64,000 bases of DNA from Candidatus Gastranaerophilales bacterium (GTDB lineage: Bacteria; Cyanobacteriota; Vampirovibrionia; Gastranaerophilales; Gastranaerophilaceae). Each line of letters opens with the position of its first letter. Position 1 is the first letter of the stretch. The DNA lies in assembly GCA_944325005.1 (NCBI GenBank), contig CALUYO010000004.1, positions 62,001 to 126,000 of the forward strand, given 5' to 3'. The notes beneath the pieces are model-generated. The model had not been told where the DNA came from. It searched no databases and saw nothing but the letters and a program-made list of their open reading frames with translations. Position numbers and translations under genes: made by a program. Below, one piece after another: positions 62,096 to 64,000 of this stretch.

Positions 62096-62212
62096 GAAAA
62101 CTACCCTTTTACTACTTATATAAATAAAGTATAGAGAGGTATGATTATTGCTTCAATTTTAAGAAATGTTACAGAATTTTTTATATTTTTGCATGAAAGT
62201 TATAATTTAAAT

Positions 62213-62794
62213 ATGGGAAGTTATGAAGAAAATTTTTTAGCAAAGCGTCCTCAACACCTGTGTCATATGTGTGGTAAATGTTGTCGGGTTGTAACTACTT
62301 CCATTCCATATCCTAAATTACGGGAAATGGCAAAAAAAGGGGATAAAGGTGCGCTTGATTTTCTTTCTTTATTTGTTCCTTATGAATCTATTGAGGCCGC
62401 AAGAAAAGTTGATGCTTCTGTTGTAGATAATATTATAATGCGTTTAATAGACGATGGAAATTATAATGAAGATGAAATTACATTTTATGGCTGTAAATAC
62501 TTACAACCGGATAATTTGTGTTCAAGATATGAGAGCAGATTAACACTATGCAGACACTGTCCTTCTTCTCCCTGGTCTATTGTTCCGCCCGGATGTGGTT
62601 TTGAAGGCTGGCTTTTCTGGCAGAGAGAAGAAATCAAACAAAAAATCAGACGTTCTAAAGAAGAATTGATTGAATTACAACTTCTGAAAAAGAAGCCTTT
62701 AAACGAAGAAAATTTAAAGAAAATTTTGTCAGTAGAACAAAAAATTCTGAAAAATATTGAAAGCTATAAGAAATACGGTTCTCTTGACTGGTAA
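62213..62794 (+). CDS. YkgJ-family cysteine-cluster protein, second copy
   Basis: The 193-residue protein carries LCHMCGKCCRVVTTSIPYPKLREM (C-x2-C-x2-CC) and CKYLQPDNLCSRYESRLTLCRHCPSSP plus PPGCGFEGW, the same cysteine layout as the copy at 54653 but otherwise only moderately similar. Metal binding is expected; the reaction is unknown. The start was set at the ATG after TATAAT (62201-62206), which would place the transcript start at the ATG (leaderless). An upstream in-frame ATG at 62141 has a GAGAGG too close to it. The C-terminal 50 residues are a Lys/Glu helix. Confidence 0.82.
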   Translation: MGSYEENFLAKRPQHLCHMCGKCCRVVTTSIPYPKLREMAKKGDKGALDFLSLFVPYESIEAARKVDASVVDNIIMRLIDDGNYNEDEITFYGCKYLQPDNLCSRYESRLTLCRHCPSSPWSIVPPGCGFEGWLFWQREEIKQKIRRSKEELIELQLLKKKPLNEENLKKILSVEQKILKNIESYKKYGSLDW

Positions 62795-62796
62795 AT

Positions 62797-64000
62797 TTAT
62801 TGTAAGAGTAATTTATCCAATTTTTTTCTGTAGAATTCAGTATTAATATTTAAATTTTCTCCTATTTCTAAAAGCATTTCTACGAATCTTTTATTTGAAG
62901 AACGTTTATTAAGTGTTCCGGATTCAATAATGTCACCTATTCTGTGATAAATTTTAGTAAAGTATATATTTTGAGCTTCTGATATATCTATTTGAAGCTC
63001 TAATCTTCTAATACTGTCAAATATTTCCAGAACAACATCAGCCTGTTGTATTTCAAAACTGTGAACAAGCCTGTTTATATTTTGGAGTATTTTTTTGCTG
63101 AAGATTTTGTTTGAAGGAGTTTTATCTAACTGAATCTCCATTTTTTTAGCTTCATAGTTAATATCAGTAGCCTGCTGGATTAAGTCGTCCTCAACAAAAC
63201 CTCCGGAGTGAACTACGATATCATTGAATTTGTGACTTAACGCGTATGCCGCAGAGATTTTAAATTCGTCAGGAATTTTTAAACCTAACCCCTGAAGATG
63301 ATATATTGATCCCTTTCCTTCGTCATACATTTCCTGGTATGTTTCTGAGAATTTTTCAAGTTTTCCTTTGAGCAAAATTTGAAGGATTTTTCTTCTTTCT
63401 TCAATAAATATGTCTTTCAGTGTAAAATATTCTTTCCCAAAATATTCATCCAGTGAACGTATAATCTCTGTCAGCGGATTCATAAGGAAAGTTTTTATAA
63501 GATTATTTTTAATTTTGTTAAATTCCGTATCATCAGAATATTCTTTAATTGCACAGTGGAAGTCACCATCTGCATATTGAATCAATGCAAACATTACATT
63601 GGATTTTTGAAGTGTAATTTTTGACTGTATTTCAATATGTCCTACAACAAAAGTTGAAGAACCCTTTTGTACTTTTTTATAAGCATCTTTTCTAATTGTG
63701 TAGCAATATACTCCTTCTTCATCTTCAAAATCCTGATAAAGTGAGGATAAAGCCCATAGGCTTGCAATTTGTTTTGTTGTAACTATAGATGGCTTAACAA
63801 AGCGTTCAAAAATATCTTTACCGGTTCCATGTTCAGGGATATTGCTTTTTGCCTCTGCAAGAATGTTAAGGAAATGTTCTTCAAGATTTTTATTTGTAAA
63901 TCTTGAAGCAAGCTGCATTGCGCGTGCTGCATATTTCATAATTTGTACAGTTTCAATCCCTGATATTTCAGAGAAGAACCAGCCGCAGCTTGTATACATC
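62797..64000 (-). CDS. GH57-type glycoside hydrolase with DUF3536 domain (C-terminal part)
   Basis: The 400 residues in the window are the C-terminal part of a larger protein that continues past the right edge. MYTSCGWFFSEISGIETVQIMKYAARAMQLA is the typical transition into DUF3536, which follows the GH57 catalytic domain in a family of about 800 residues. GH57 enzymes act on alpha-glucans. The catalytic barrel is not in view, so activity cannot be judged. The rest is mostly helical. Its stop lies three bases from the convergent YkgJ-family gene. Confidence 0.85.
   Translation of the reverse strand, partial: MYTSCGWFFSEISGIETVQIMKYAARAMQLASRFTNKNLEEHFLNILAEAKSNIPEHGTGKDIFERFVKPSIVTTKQIASLWALSSLYQDFEDEEGVYCYTIRKDAYKKVQKGSSTFVVGHIEIQSKITLQKSNVMFALIQYADGDFHCAIKEYSDDTEFNKIKNNLIKTFLMNPLTEIIRSLDEYFGKEYFTLKDIFIEERRKILQILLKGKLEKFSETYQEMYDEGKGSIYHLQGLGLKIPDEFKISAAYALSHKFNDIVVHSGGFVEDDLIQQATDINYEAKKMEIQLDKTPSNKIFSKKILQNINRLVHSFEIQQADVVLEIFDSIRRLELQIDISEAQNIYFTKIYHRIGDIIESGTLNKRSSNKRFVEMLLEIGENLNINTEFYRKKLDKLLLQ

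Noticed and set aside
3824-62173. GTTACA/TGTAAC hexamers in several intergenic regions (3824, 5709, 5720, 16157, 16167, 41184, 62168) as a shared regulatory site
   Set aside because: Spacing and position relative to promoters vary, one other instance is just part of a -10 element, and such hexamers are frequent in AT-rich DNA.

Overview
The window is AT-rich, gene-dense bacterial chromosome. It looks like a gut member of the Gastranaerophilales / Melainabacteria (non-photosynthetic relatives of Cyanobacteria). This assignment is an inference from the mix of genes: several prepilin-like proteins with an almost identical [18 protein letters not shown] leader, outer-membrane export genes (lptC/lptA, TolC), an oxygen-detoxification operon typical of anaerobes, a membrane pyrophosphatase, a GH57/DUF3536 protein, and no photosynthesis or respiratory genes. 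I found no rRNA, tRNA, CRISPR, complete IS or prophage.

Layout. 1-3.8 kb: start of rpoC and all of rpoB, with its own promoter and no rplKAJL genes adjacent. 3.9-9.4 kb: a secreted protein, a prepilin facing an XRE regulator, an unknown protein, a REPIN-like palindrome inside a terminator, and a two-domain M16 peptidase. 9.4-12.4 kb: oxidative-stress cluster perR, rubredoxin, rubrerythrin, a second rubrerythrin with an altered iron site, and an FprA flavoprotein. 12.5-19.1 kb: thrS, a phase-variable prepilin, a membrane protein, then ssb, four-carbon acid kinase, a PdxA-family dehydrogenase and a small protein. 19.2-22.5 kb: secDF and dapA. 22.6-29.7 kb: a co-directional run lptC, lptA, TPR, dprA, topA, aroE. 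29.7-34.4 kb: a tolC-macA-macB export operon. 34.5-40.2 kb: a probable ADP-ribosyltransferase effector, trkH-trkA potassium uptake, a possible kinase-like protein, yggT and mtnP. 40.4-46.7 kb: lytic transglycosylase, a large unknown protein, an M20 peptidase and mutS2. 46.8-64 kb: a second phase-variable prepilin, gltA, a secreted protein, the H+-pyrophosphatase, an HgdC-type activator, two YkgJ-type cysteine-cluster proteins, rlmN, a third phase-variable prepilin, dtd, an unusual zinc-ribbon/low-complexity protein ahead of rimM-trmD, a fourth phase-variable prepilin, two envelope-like unknowns and the end of a GH57/DUF3536 gene.

Main discovery candidate. Four separate prepilin-like genes each carry a run of 10 or 11 G/C bases 22-28 nt downstream of a well-placed start codon, just before the prepilin leader. 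As assembled, all four runs put the start codon out of frame with the pilin. Adding or removing one base restores a normal leader ending G|FTLAE. Consensus-like promoters precede three of the four. This is the architecture of slipped-strand phase variation, here applied to a dispersed family of secreted or surface pseudopilins. A fifth prepilin has no such run and instead shares its promoter region with a divergent XRE regulator.

Other points of interest are a protein with the motif order of an ADP-ribosyltransferase toxin, a REPIN nested in the loop of a perfect 18-bp terminator stem, a long intercistronic hairpin between rpoB and rpoC, several apparently leaderless genes, and an AroE with a long disordered N-terminal extension.
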